This document shows positions 36,140-43,922 of a stretch of 64,000 nt of DNA, piece after piece (within the stretch, counting starts at the first letter, position 1; each line of letters begins with the position of its first letter). Where the stretch lies: assembly GCA_023957235.1 (NCBI GenBank), contig JAMLHI010000002.1, forward strand, positions 263,836 through 327,835, given 5' to 3'. The notes below the pieces were generated by a model. It was not told the origin of the DNA and searched no databases. It saw only the letters and a program-made list of their open reading frames with translations. The translations under genes and the position numbers were made by a program. This DNA is from Chitinophagales bacterium (GTDB lineage Bacteria; Bacteroidota; Bacteroidia; Chitinophagales; JADIYW01).

Positions 36140-37000
36140 AATAATAGATTTCAGCTTTTCTACAGTTCCAGGTTTAGCTCCCCATTGATATTTTGAAGAA
36201 AATTCCTTTTCAATATTGTCCCAAATACCTATACCATAAGTATCAAACTGTTGAATAACAGAAGAATATTCTACTGGATTATTACCAAATAATTCTCTTA
36301 TATACTCAAACTTATCATTCAAAGAAATCTTATCAGCAGTAGATTTCTTGATTCTACTATTCAAATCTTCCAATGGTGTTTTCATCTCTTTTAACTTATC
36401 ATTCACTGAGGGTCCTTTATTGCCTTCTTGATTATTGTTAAATAAAAGAGGTGTTTCGGGCACAGCATCGGGTCCATCTAGCATTTGCTCTAAAAAGGAT
36501 GAAATTGATTGAACTTTCGGCTTTTCAGAAACTAAATCCTTTGCAATGTTCTCAGCAACCGATTTAGGATTTTCCTCCGCTAAAAATTCCTCTTGAAAAC
36601 TTTCAACATTTTCTTCTAGAACGGAAAAAATTTCTTCTTGATGCTTATCAAAATTGACTTTAGTATCTTTAGCAATATCTATTAGAGGAGATTCTTCAGA
36701 AGCCAATTCAACTTCCTTATTTACATCTGCTTCAAATGCATCTTGTATTTGGTCTGATTTGGCCTCAGTAGATTGAGGATCTGTTACAACACGCAATGGT
36801 TCTTCCTCCTTAACTACTATAATTTCAGCAGGTTTTTCTTTTATCAAATTTTGATACTTCTGGCTAATAATTTTGAGATATTTTTCAATTAAAGCATATT
36901 CTTCTTGAGAAATTTCTCCTTCTTGCTCAATATGAAAATGAAGATTACGGATGATTTGCCAATATTGTTCTATCTTTCCAAGTGAATTTTTAATATCCAT
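36128..37000 (-). CDS. acidic hypothetical protein with conserved C-terminal segment
   Basis: This 290-residue protein has no signal or membrane segment. The N-terminal 55 residues are helical, the middle (about 60-200) is very acidic and low in complexity (glutamate, aspartate, serine and valine rich, probably disordered), and the C-terminal 70 residues form an ordered segment with NDKFEYIRELFGNN and FDTYGIGIWDNIEKEFSSKY. I associate that C-terminal pattern with conserved Bacteroidota proteins of unknown role. It is convergent with waaA (12-bp overlap) and divergent from tdk. Confidence 0.72.
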   Translation of the reverse strand: MDIKNSLGKIEQYWQIIRNLHFHIEQEGEISQEEYALIEKYLKIISQKYQNLIKEKPAEIIVVKEEEPLRVVTDPQSTEAKSDQIQDAFEADVNKEVELASEESPLIDIAKDTKVNFDKHQEEIFSVLEENVESFQEEFLAEENPKSVAENIAKDLVSEKPKVQSISSFLEQMLDGPDAVPETPLLFNNNQEGNKGPSVNDKLKEMKTPLEDLNSRIKKSTADKISLNDKFEYIRELFGNNPVEYSSVIQQFDTYGIGIWDNIEKEFSSKYQWGAKPGTVEKLKSIILNK

Positions 37001-37029
37001 AGTTTTAAATCTTAGTGTAAATATAAAAA

Positions 37030-37617
37030 ATGTTTATAGAACCAAGAAAATACAATATTCATACCGGATGGATCGAAGTGATATGCGGCTCTATGTTCTC
37101 AGGAAAAACCGAAGAACTACTACGAAGATTGAAAAGAGCCAAATTTGCACATCAGAGGGTAGAAATATTTAAACCACAGATAGATACTAGATATCACCAA
37201 ACACTTATTGTATCTCACGATGACAACCAAATACAATCAAATCCAGTAGGTGTCGCTGAAAACATTTTATTATATTCTAATGAAGTGGATGTTATCGGTA
37301 TTGATGAAGCTCAGTTTTTTGACAACCAATTACCAGAAGTTTGTAATATACTTGCTTCCAAAGGAATAAGAGTAATTGTAGCTGGTCTGGACATGGATTT
37401 TCAAGGGCAGCCATTTGGTCCTATGCCTGCACTGATGGCCAATGCAGAATTTATTACTAAAGTACATGCAATATGTGTTTGTTGTGGCAATCCTGCTGGA
37501 TATTCCTATCGCCTTGCAGATAGTGATAAAACTATTTTATTGGGTGAAAAACAAGAATATGAACCCCGATGCAGAACTTGTTTCAACCAAGGAATGGCAC
37601 TGAAAAAAAATATTTAA
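37030..37617 (+). CDS. tdk: thymidine kinase (type II)
   Basis: Thymidine kinase phosphorylates thymidine with ATP for nucleotide salvage. At 195 residues it is the small type II form. The P-loop is [20 protein letters not shown] (about 16-35); the DEAQFF motif lies near 94; [13 protein letters not shown] near 118; and a zinc-binding site is formed by the pair in [12 protein letters not shown] and the later PRCRTCF. It is monocistronic, with divergent transcription from the acidic hypothetical gene 29 bp away. Confidence 0.96.
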   Translation: MFIEPRKYNIHTGWIEVICGSMFSGKTEELLRRLKRAKFAHQRVEIFKPQIDTRYHQTLIVSHDDNQIQSNPVGVAENILLYSNEVDVIGIDEAQFFDNQLPEVCNILASKGIRVIVAGLDMDFQGQPFGPMPALMANAEFITKVHAICVCCGNPAGYSYRLADSDKTILLGEKQEYEPRCRTCFNQGMALKKNI

Positions 37618-37756
37618 TTTAATTGCGTTTCATCGCAAGTTATGTAAAACCATAATAGATTTCTATTGCAATAATCAGCTCTCATAAAACCAATTTTACC
37701 CCTAATTTCTAAGGCTTTGTACAAAAAAATCTTGTTTTATCATTTATTAACAGCAT

Positions 37757-37776
37757 AAGAGTACTTTAATACTTTT
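37757..37776. promoter_or_regulatory. candidate operator upstream of the DUF2249/RIC cluster
   Basis: The imperfect inverted repeat AAGAGTA-N6-TACTTTT covers the place where the -33 element should lie for the -7 box at 37794. A dimeric repressor such as the Rrf2 protein encoded in the cluster could bind here. The symmetry is short and AT-rich, so this is tentative. Confidence 0.25.
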
Positions 37777-37793
37777 ATTTAAAAAATTCTGTT

Positions 37794-37801
37794 TACTTTT
37801 G
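37794..37801 (+). promoter_or_regulatory. -7 promoter element of the DUF2249/RIC cluster
   Basis: TACTTTTG matches TAnnTTTG and lies 32 bases upstream of the ATG at 37834. It implies a leader of roughly 25-28 nt. Confidence 0.5.
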
Positions 37802-37833
37802 TATCTATATTAAGAATAACTAAAAATAAGTAT

Positions 37834-38550
37834 ATGTCAAGCACTGAGGAATTAATCATTAATGTACCTTCTATTGAACCTAGATTCAAACATGCAACTA
37901 TTTTTCAAGCGTACGAAAATTTAGGCTTCAATGAAAGCATGATTATTCGTAATGACCACGACCCCCGACCTGTATTCTTCCAACTTCAAGGGCTTCACGG
38001 CAATACCTTTACTTGGGAATATTTGGAACAAGGGCCTGAATGGTACATTATTAGAGTAACCAAAAAAGATCCTAATGCTAAAGAAGAGATTATCATCAAT
38101 GTTCCTGCAATCGAACCACGTTATAAACATGCTACAATATTCCAAACTTATGAAAATTTGGAACCAGAACAAAGTATGATAATTCGCAATGATCATGATC
38201 CTCGACCAGTCTATTTTCAATTGGCTAATATGCATGGAGAAGACACTTTTGACTGGGAATATTTAGAACAAGGACCAGAATGGTGGAATATCAGAGTTAC
38301 CAAAAAAGAAATTTATAAAAAAGGCGAACCTATTGTCAATGTACCATCAATAGAACCTAGATTAAAACACTTTACTATATTCCAAACATACGAAAACCTT
38401 GAACCAGGGCAAAGCATGATTATTCGTAATGACCATGATCCACGACCTGTATATTTTCAGCTGGCTAATAAGCATGGAGATACATTTACATGGGAATATC
38501 TTCAACAAGGTCCACAATGGTTCATTATCAGAGTATCCAAAAAAAAGTAG
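37834..38550 (+). CDS. DUF2249 tandem-repeat protein (first part of a split RIC-like protein)
   Basis: This 238-residue frame has three DUF2249 repeats of about 80 residues, starting near residues 6, 87 and 167. Each carries VPxIEPRxKHxTIFQ, the core MIIRNDHDPRPV and the end WEYLxQGPxWxxIRV. DUF2249 domains occur with hemerythrin and RIC proteins in nitrosative-stress loci. The frame stops at TAG immediately after an A8 run, while the -1 frame continues directly into a fourth DUF2249 repeat and a ScdA_N domain. It is therefore either the short product of frameshifting, the first piece of a broken gene, or the result of an assembly indel. The start is an ATG 32 bp after a -7 element. Confidence 0.85.
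   Translation: MSSTEELIINVPSIEPRFKHATIFQAYENLGFNESMIIRNDHDPRPVFFQLQGLHGNTFTWEYLEQGPEWYIIRVTKKDPNAKEEIIINVPAIEPRYKHATIFQTYENLEPEQSMIIRNDHDPRPVYFQLANMHGEDTFDWEYLEQGPEWWNIRVTKKEIYKKGEPIVNVPSIEPRLKHFTIFQTYENLEPGQSMIIRNDHDPRPVYFQLANKHGDTFTWEYLQQGPQWFIIRVSKKK
38541..38547 (+). other. in-frame -1 slippery heptamer A_AAA_AAG
   Basis: In the first frame the codons here are AAA AAA AAG followed at once by TAG. The heptamer A_AAA_AAG is the strongest known bacterial -1 slip site (E. coli dnaX). A -1 shift continues as VEVKLENQ into the next DUF2249 repeat. No convincing Shine-Dalgarno stimulator upstream or stem-loop downstream was found. Confidence 0.5.
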
Positions 38551-39197
38551 AAGTGAAACTTGAAAATCAAGAACCAGCTACTAAGCATCAAAATCAAGAA
38601 ATCATCTTAAATATTCCATCATTAGAACCGAGACTAAAACATCCAACCATCTCCAAGACATTTGATGAATTAAAAGGAGGTGAAAGTTTTATTATACATA
38701 ATGATCATGACCCAAAACCAGTATATTACCAATTACTTGGAGAAAGAGGAGATGTATTTACTTGGGAATATTTATTGCAAGGACCACAATGGTGGGATAT
38801 CAGAGTCACCAAAAGAAGTGCATTAGAAACTGAAACAATAGGTCAAATTGTAGCAAAAGATTTGAGAAAAGTTGAAATATTTAAAAAATATGGAATTGAT
38901 TTTTGTTGCGGAGGAAGAAAAACTGTAAGAGAAGTTTGTGCTGAGAAAGGAATTGACCATCAAATAGTAGAAAAAGAACTACAGCAACCAGCCCAAAACC
39001 TCACTGGCAATCAAAATAATTATAATGAGTGGAACATTGATTTTCTAGCAGATTTCATAGTCAATACTCACCATCAATATATAAAAAAGTATCTTCCTGA
39101 AATCAAAGGATATGCTACAAAAGTAGCACAAGTACATGGATCTCAACATCCTGAACTAATACCTATTTTAAAATTAATCAAAATCAACAAGAATTGA
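38547..39197 (+). CDS. DUF2249 - ScdA_N - hemerythrin segment (middle part of a split RIC-like protein)
   Basis: This -1-frame continuation of the previous segment gives about 216 residues: a fourth, more diverged DUF2249 repeat (NIPSLEPRLKHPTISKTF to WWDIRVTKR), then an ScdA_N (DUF542) domain with the signature FKKYGIDFCCGGRKTVREVC, then the first half of a hemerythrin-like domain with DFIVNTHHQYIKKYLPEI and QVHGSQHPEL. That order is the one of RIC/ScdA/YtfE di-iron proteins, which repair Fe-S clusters damaged by NO or oxidants. The only upstream ATG in this frame (38490) would translate the end of repeat 3 out of frame, so independent initiation is unlikely. The frame ends at TGA after a U_UUA_AAA heptamer. 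Confidence 0.82.
   Translation, partial: VEVKLENQEPATKHQNQEIILNIPSLEPRLKHPTISKTFDELKGGESFIIHNDHDPKPVYYQLLGERGDVFTWEYLLQGPQWWDIRVTKRSALETETIGQIVAKDLRKVEIFKKYGIDFCCGGRKTVREVCAEKGIDHQIVEKELQQPAQNLTGNQNNYNEWNIDFLADFIVNTHHQYIKKYLPEIKGYATKVAQVHGSQHPELIPILKLIKINKN
39167..39173 (+). other. in-frame -1 slippery heptamer U_UUA_AAA
   Basis: The zero-frame codons here are TTA AAA, preceded by T, giving the retroviral/coronaviral-type heptamer U_UUA_AAA. A -1 shift continues as INQNQQELTEHIEKEE, the second half of the hemerythrin domain. The overlap in which a shift could occur is only 39155-39194. Confidence 0.45.
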
Positions 39198-39520
39198 CTG
39201 AACATATTGAAAAAGAGGAAACCCAATTATTTCCTTTAATCAAACAAATTGCTATTAGAAATCATAAAGAAACCACTCAAAATCAAAATGATAAAATCAG
39301 CTTGATGTCCCAAATTGAAAAACTTGAGAACGAGCATGACGAAGTAGGAGAAGGATTTGATAAGATTCGAGAACTTAGCAATCAGTTTGCTATTCCTGAA
39401 GATGCATGTACGAGCTATCAGCTACTTTACAAAATGATTCAAGAATTTGAAGATGACTTACACATTCACATCCACTTAGAAAATAATATTTTATTCCCGA
39501 AAGCAATAGAAATGGAATAA
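39173..39520 (+). CDS. hemerythrin domain C-terminal part of the split RIC-like protein
   Basis: This frame encodes the second half of the hemerythrin fold: LTEHIEKEETQLFPLI, then LENEHDEVGEGFDKIREL and DDLHIHIHLENNILFPKAIE, supplying the H/E iron ligands expected at the end of RIC/YtfE proteins. It has no ATG of its own before the conserved HIEKEE motif; the only candidate start is a TTG at 39194 inside the domain. So it makes sense only as a -1 continuation of the preceding segment. Joined across both shifts, the predicted protein has about 560 residues: four DUF2249 repeats, ScdA_N and hemerythrin. Confidence 0.8.
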   Translation: MNQNQQELTEHIEKEETQLFPLIKQIAIRNHKETTQNQNDKISLMSQIEKLENEHDEVGEGFDKIRELSNQFAIPEDACTSYQLLYKMIQEFEDDLHIHIHLENNILFPKAIEME

Positions 39521-39711
39521 TGATAGATTAAGCCTCTTGTTCTGAGCCCATTGAGATATACAAACTTTAATCATGGGCTTGGAACTCTTTAAAATAACCA
39601 AAATATTTATTGACAAAGTCAATAGCTTATCCATCCAAAATAAAGATAGCTTGTGAAATAGAAATCAGATAAATAACTTTAAATACCAATAGAATATTTA
39701 AAAAGAAATAT

Positions 39712-40530
39712 ATGCTCATCAATGAACAAACAAAAATAGCAGCACTTATCAAACATCATCCTGATGCATTAGAAACCATTGTAACTTTAAGTCCTGATTT
39801 CAAAAAGCTTAGAAATCCACTTTTGAGAAAATTAATGGCTGGAAGAACAAGCATTGCTATGGCATCAAAAATTGGTGGCTGTCGTCCAGAAGATTTCTTT
39901 CAAGCACTGGCTCCATTGGGATTTGAAGCAGATACCAAAAAATCAGATATAGAAGAGCCTGCTCCGCCAAATCTCCCTATGCCTGATTATATAAAATCTT
40001 TAAATCCTGACCAAATTATACATTTTGATGTAAGAAATATGCTTGCCGAGGGAGTTGACCCATTGAGAGCTATTCAGGAAAAAATAAAAGCATTAAAACA
40101 AGGAGAAGCTCTATTGATTGTCAATAATTTTGAACCAGTTCCTCTTATTAAATTATTAGAAAAGCAAGGATTTTCAGCACATGTCAACTATGTTAAAAAT
40201 GATGTGATTGAAACTTATTTCTACAAAGAAAACCAACAAAGCAATGCTGAACTCATTGAGGAATCTGGCACATCTGGAGATTGGGAAATTATTTTGGAAA
40301 AATATAAAAATCAATTAATAGAAATTGATGTAAGACATTTAGAAATGCCTATGCCAATGATGACAATTTTAGAAGCTTTAGAAACCATCTCTGAGGACAA
40401 AGCACTATACGTTCATCACAAGCGCATCCCCGTATTTCTATTGACTGAACTAAAAGATCGTGGATTTCAATATAGAATAAAAGAAATTCAAGAAGGAGAA
40501 GTGTATTTGCTCATATTTAAAAACGAATAA
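39712..40530 (+). CDS. DUF1858 and DUF2249 domain protein
   Basis: This 272-residue soluble protein begins with a DUF1858-type domain (about 1-70: TKIAALIKHHPDALETIVTL, then LLRKLMAGRTSIAMASKIGGC). Two TusA-like DUF2249 domains follow (about 100-175 and 195-272), each containing a FDVRNM or IDVRHLEMP motif followed by a helix and a LLIVNNFEP or ALYVHHKRIP strand. The second copy is more regular. DUF2249 proteins of this type are often found next to hemerythrin and NO-reductase-like genes. It lies 191 bp after the RIC-like gene and 6 bp before the membrane protein gene. Confidence 0.85.
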   Translation: MLINEQTKIAALIKHHPDALETIVTLSPDFKKLRNPLLRKLMAGRTSIAMASKIGGCRPEDFFQALAPLGFEADTKKSDIEEPAPPNLPMPDYIKSLNPDQIIHFDVRNMLAEGVDPLRAIQEKIKALKQGEALLIVNNFEPVPLIKLLEKQGFSAHVNYVKNDVIETYFYKENQQSNAELIEESGTSGDWEIILEKYKNQLIEIDVRHLEMPMPMMTILEALETISEDKALYVHHKRIPVFLLTELKDRGFQYRIKEIQEGEVYLLIFKNE

Positions 40531-40536
40531 AATATA

Positions 40537-41823
40537 ATGATTCCTTTATCTGGCACTTCTAATCTTCAACAAACCACTTCTTACAAAGTAGTACTTCCTT
40601 TTTATGTATATGCTAGTATTTGTTTCTTAGTATCCAGTGTTTTGTTACTATTGAATGTCGAAATTGTTCAACAACATTATTTTCATCCACATACACTAGC
40701 TATCGTTCACACCATGGCATTGGGATGGGGTACGATGATGATTTTTGGTGCATCCTATCAACTATTACCAGTACTCATTGAAGGAAAACTAGATAGTAAT
40801 TTATTAGCATATATCAGTTTTGGTTTTACAGCAATAGGAATACCTATCCTCATATTAGGATTTTATTTATTTCATACTGGTTGGATGTTACAGCTTGGAG
40901 CTATATTTGTAAATATAGGAGTTGTCTTTTATTTGGTCAATGTTCTCAGCAGCATATATGAGAGTTCTAAACATGATATTCATGCATGGTTCATTGGCAC
41001 TGCTACTATTTGGTTATTTAGTACAACATTCTTTGGATTACTACTGGTTTTCAACTTTAGCAAATCGCTATTTCCAGATAATTCAGTAGCATATCTTTCA
41101 TTACATGCACATTTGGGAATAATAGGTTGGTTTTTATTATTGATCATGGGTGTTGGTTCTCGTCTGATACCCATGTTCTTAATTTCCAAATACACTAACA
41201 CAAAGATATTATGGTGGATATTTTTCCTTATTAATAGTAGTTTAGTCAGTTTTATTTTATTGTTTTTATTGAATGCAAAAAGTTCATTTTACTATATTTC
41301 ATTGGCATTGGCTTTATTGGGTATAGGATTGTTTGCATATTATATACGAATGGCACATCTAGTCAGAATAAGAAAAAATGTAGATGAGCAAATGAAAATT
41401 TCTATTATATCAGTTGGGCAGATGTTATTACCCTTGTTGATTCTTCTAATAATATTATTAGTACTTCCTGCAAACAAACATGTGCAGATAGCCATGCTTT
41501 ATGGATTCTGCATCTTTTTTGGATGGATCACCGCAATCATCTTAGGAATGACATTTAAAACATTACCTTTTATTGTATGGAATAAAGTATATCACAAAAA
41601 AGCATATTCTGGAAAAACACCAGTTCCTAAAGAATTATTCAATGAGAATGTATTCCACAACATGTTTTTAGCATATTTATCAGGATTTATATTATTTATC
41701 TCTGGAATTATCATTTTGAATACAATCCTATTGCGGATAGGTGCCATATTACTACTTTTATCAGCTGTTTTGTATGTTTATAATGTTGCTATTATTTTAT
41801 TACATAAACCCAAAAAAATATGA
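40537..41823 (+). CDS. heme-copper oxidase subunit I-like / NnrS-like membrane protein
   Basis: This polytopic inner-membrane protein has 428 residues and about 12 membrane helices. Histidines sit inside predicted helices, for example HPHTLAIVHTMALGWGTMMI (about 55-74) and SLHAHLGIIGWFLLLIMG (about 188-205), as in heme ligands of subunit-I-type proteins. It is shorter than true terminal oxidases, and I do not see the full six-histidine set of a heme-copper catalytic site. It may be an NnrS-like or reduced NorB-like NO-handling protein. It is flanked by DUF2249 and Fe-S assembly genes, with 6-bp spacing on one side and a 4-bp overlap on the other. Confidence 0.72.
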   Translation: MIPLSGTSNLQQTTSYKVVLPFYVYASICFLVSSVLLLLNVEIVQQHYFHPHTLAIVHTMALGWGTMMIFGASYQLLPVLIEGKLDSNLLAYISFGFTAIGIPILILGFYLFHTGWMLQLGAIFVNIGVVFYLVNVLSSIYESSKHDIHAWFIGTATIWLFSTTFFGLLLVFNFSKSLFPDNSVAYLSLHAHLGIIGWFLLLIMGVGSRLIPMFLISKYTNTKILWWIFFLINSSLVSFILLFLLNAKSSFYYISLALALLGIGLFAYYIRMAHLVRIRKNVDEQMKISIISVGQMLLPLLILLIILLVLPANKHVQIAMLYGFCIFFGWITAIILGMTFKTLPFIVWNKVYHKKAYSGKTPVPKELFNENVFHNMFLAYLSGFILFISGIIILNTILLRIGAILLLLSAVLYVYNVAIILLHKPKKI

Positions 41824-42155
41824 ATGAAGATATCCATGTTGTCACCAATGACAAAGAAAAATGTGATATAGCCTTGGAAGGCTTATACGAAGTAGATGAT
41901 CCTGAGGTCGGTCTGAATATTGTTGATTTAGGATTGATTTATAAAATTGAATTTGAAGAAGAAAAGAAAAGAGTGTTTTGTGAAATGACATTGACCACTC
42001 AATTTTGTCCGATGGGAGACAGTATTACAAGCAATGCGATACAAGCTCTAACAAATTCATTTCAGGGATGGGAAATAGATTTAAACCTCACTTTTGAGCC
42101 TGCATGGGATTTTTCAAGAATTTCACCAGGTGGTAGAGAGTTTTTAGGAAGATAA
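41820..42155 (+). CDS. metal-sulfur cluster assembly factor (SufT/MIP18/PaaD-like)
   Basis: This 111-residue DUF59-family protein assists Fe-S cluster maturation of target proteins. Its pattern is clear: LYEVDDPEVGLNIVDLGLIY near the N-terminus, MTLTTQFCPMGDSITSNAI with the conserved cysteine near residue 62, and FEPAWDFSRISPGGREFLG at the end. It overlaps the membrane protein gene by ATGA and is 4 bp before the Rrf2 gene. In this context it probably helps rebuild clusters after nitrosative damage (inference). Confidence 0.92.
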   Translation: MNEDIHVVTNDKEKCDIALEGLYEVDDPEVGLNIVDLGLIYKIEFEEEKKRVFCEMTLTTQFCPMGDSITSNAIQALTNSFQGWEIDLNLTFEPAWDFSRISPGGREFLGR

Positions 42156-42159
42156 GATC

Positions 42160-42591
42160 ATGTTGAGTCAGACCTGTAAAATAGCTATCAAAGCAGTTAT
42201 TTATCTTTCATCCAAAAATAATAGTGGATTAAAAATAAGTATCAAAGAGATTGCAGAGCATATTAATGCCAGTGAGCATACTGTGGGCAAAGCTTTACAG
42301 ACACTTTCAAGAGCAGGCATCATTAATAGCACCAAAGGTCCTTCTGGTGGTTTTTATATGAATACTGAACAATTACAACAACCTATTATCCATATTGTCA
42401 TAACCATTGAAGGCAAACAAATATTTAAAGAATGTGGATTGGGGCTCAATAAATGCTCTGAAACACATCCATGTCCAATTCACAATGAATATAAAGTAGC
42501 TAGAGAGTTAATAGAAAATCTGTTCAAAACCAAGAAAGTAAAAGATTTATGTGATCCTGTAACAAGTGGATTGGCATATCTAATGGATTAA
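42160..42591 (+). CDS. Rrf2-family transcriptional regulator (NsrR/IscR-like)
   Basis: This 143-residue winged-helix regulator has an N-terminal recognition region (SIKEIAEHINASEHTVGKAL, then LSRAGIINSTKGPSGGFYM). The cluster-binding loop holds three cysteines in KECGLGLNKCSETHPCPIH, spaced C-x6-C-x5-C, close to the pattern that binds a [2Fe-2S] or [4Fe-4S] cluster in NsrR and IscR. A regulator of this type, encoded within the genes it most likely controls, would sense NO or cluster supply. An inverted repeat at 37757-37776 is a possible operator. Confidence 0.92.
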   Translation: MLSQTCKIAIKAVIYLSSKNNSGLKISIKEIAEHINASEHTVGKALQTLSRAGIINSTKGPSGGFYMNTEQLQQPIIHIVITIEGKQIFKECGLGLNKCSETHPCPIHNEYKVARELIENLFKTKKVKDLCDPVTSGLAYLMD

Positions 42592-42608
42592 TTTTAAAAA
42601 TATACAAA

Positions 42609-42998
42609 ATGAAAAATAAAGGAAACATCGCTACACCTTTGAGACCTCAAGGAGAAAGAATACTCAATGATACAATAGTGGAAATGGATATCCATAAAGC
42701 GATTGTACAGATAAAAGAAGAAAGTGCATGGAAAGAAAGCGACCATAACTCAATCACCTTATTCAAATCTGAAAAAATGAGGATTGTATTAATTGGTTTA
42801 CATGAAAATGCAGAGTTAAAGACCCATACTGCCAATGCAATCATCAGTGTTCAGTTGATTGAAGGAGAAATTAATTTCCATGCTGAAAATGAAACTATCT
42901 CTCTGCAATCAGGACAATTAATAGCCTTACAACATAAAGTTCCTCATAGTGTAATAGCAAAAAAGGAAAGTTTTTTCTTATTGACATTAGCTATTTAA
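42609..42998 (+). CDS. cupin domain protein
   Basis: This 129-residue cytoplasmic protein consists of a basic N-terminal stretch and one small cupin barrel (about 50-129) with LIGLHENAELKTHTANAIIS, the VQLIEGEINFHAENETISLQ strands, and the histidine-bearing ALQHKVPHSVIAKKE. The metal and ligand are unknown. It is last in the Rrf2/DUF2249 cluster, 17 bp after the regulator gene. Small cupins like this recur in Bacteroidota NO-response loci, but their role is not established. Confidence 0.8.
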   Translation: MKNKGNIATPLRPQGERILNDTIVEMDIHKAIVQIKEESAWKESDHNSITLFKSEKMRIVLIGLHENAELKTHTANAIISVQLIEGEINFHAENETISLQSGQLIALQHKVPHSVIAKKESFFLLTLAI

Positions 42999-43007
42999 AA
43001 GAATGAG

Positions 43008-43922
43008 TTATAGCTCGTTATAGACAGCAAAATCACAACCTTTGTTCTTTTTCTTAGCATATTCATAACCTTTTTGCCACCATTCAGCCATCAGTTTAGC
43101 ATCAAAAACTAATGCATTATTAGTCAGTACTGTAGGTGTATAATAAAAATTTAATATTGCGTGATTATAGATTGTAATTAACTTGCCAATATGAATATTT
43201 TGTTTCTCAATTCTATTAGACATGAATGAAAAAATATTTGTCATTAAAGAGAAAACATTCTTTGATTGATGATGATTTCCGATAGATACTTCTGTTTGCA
43301 AAACAATGACATCAATCTCATTGGCACCTCGGCTAATGGCTTCATCTATCGGCACCATACTTCCAAAACCTCCATCTGCATATTCACAACCATTCTTTTC
43401 AACTAAACTCATAAACGGTGTAAAATTTGCAGAAATCCATACCCAATCACAAAATTCTTGATAGTCAAAATTCTTAATCGATTTATACTCAACTCTATTC
43501 AAGGACAGATTAGAAACTGTAACCACTATATCTTTTGAAGAAGCTTTCAAAGACTCAAAATCTTCAACAGATAAAGCGTTTCTTATCAGCTGCCTAAGAT
43601 TCAAACTTTCTCCAAAAGTTTTTTTTCCTTTGAGAAAACTCTTTAGAACATTGACATGGTTGATTTCAATCTGTTTATTGCCTTGCTTATCTGTTTTTAT
43701 TATAAAAGGACATGTACTGAAAATACTGTTTTGGTTAACTGAAGTATATATTCTCCTGATCTCATCCACCTTGCCAAGAGCTAGATGAGAAATCAACAGA
43801 CTACCAGTTGAAGTACCAATAAAAATATCATATTCATACTTCATATCATCCATCAGATATTGAGCTACACCTCCAGCAAAAGCTCCCTTGCTTCCTCCTC
43901 CTGATATGACCAAAGCTCTCAT
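43008..43922 (-). CDS. patatin-like phospholipase
   Basis: This 304-residue serine hydrolase of the patatin family has the oxyanion loop GGGSKGAFAGG at residue 8, the nucleophile elbow GTSTGSLL near 39, and the catalytic aspartate in YADGGFGSMVP near 190. There is no signal peptide; the C-terminal part is helical. It would release fatty acids from phospholipids or other acyl esters. It is convergent with the NO-related cluster (9 bp apart) and divergent from aconitase. Confidence 0.93.
   Translation of the reverse strand: MRALVISGGGSKGAFAGGVAQYLMDDMKYEYDIFIGTSTGSLLISHLALGKVDEIRRIYTSVNQNSIFSTCPFIIKTDKQGNKQIEINHVNVLKSFLKGKKTFGESLNLRQLIRNALSVEDFESLKASSKDIVVTVSNLSLNRVEYKSIKNFDYQEFCDWVWISANFTPFMSLVEKNGCEYADGGFGSMVPIDEAISRGANEIDVIVLQTEVSIGNHHQSKNVFSLMTNIFSFMSNRIEKQNIHIGKLITIYNHAILNFYYTPTVLTNNALVFDAKLMAEWWQKGYEYAKKKNKGCDFAVYNEL

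Noticed and set aside
38490..38546. ATG at 38490 as an independent start for the second segment of the RIC-like gene
   Set aside because: The codons from 38490 to 38546 translate the conserved end of DUF2249 repeat 3 in the wrong frame; homology resumes only after the heptamer.
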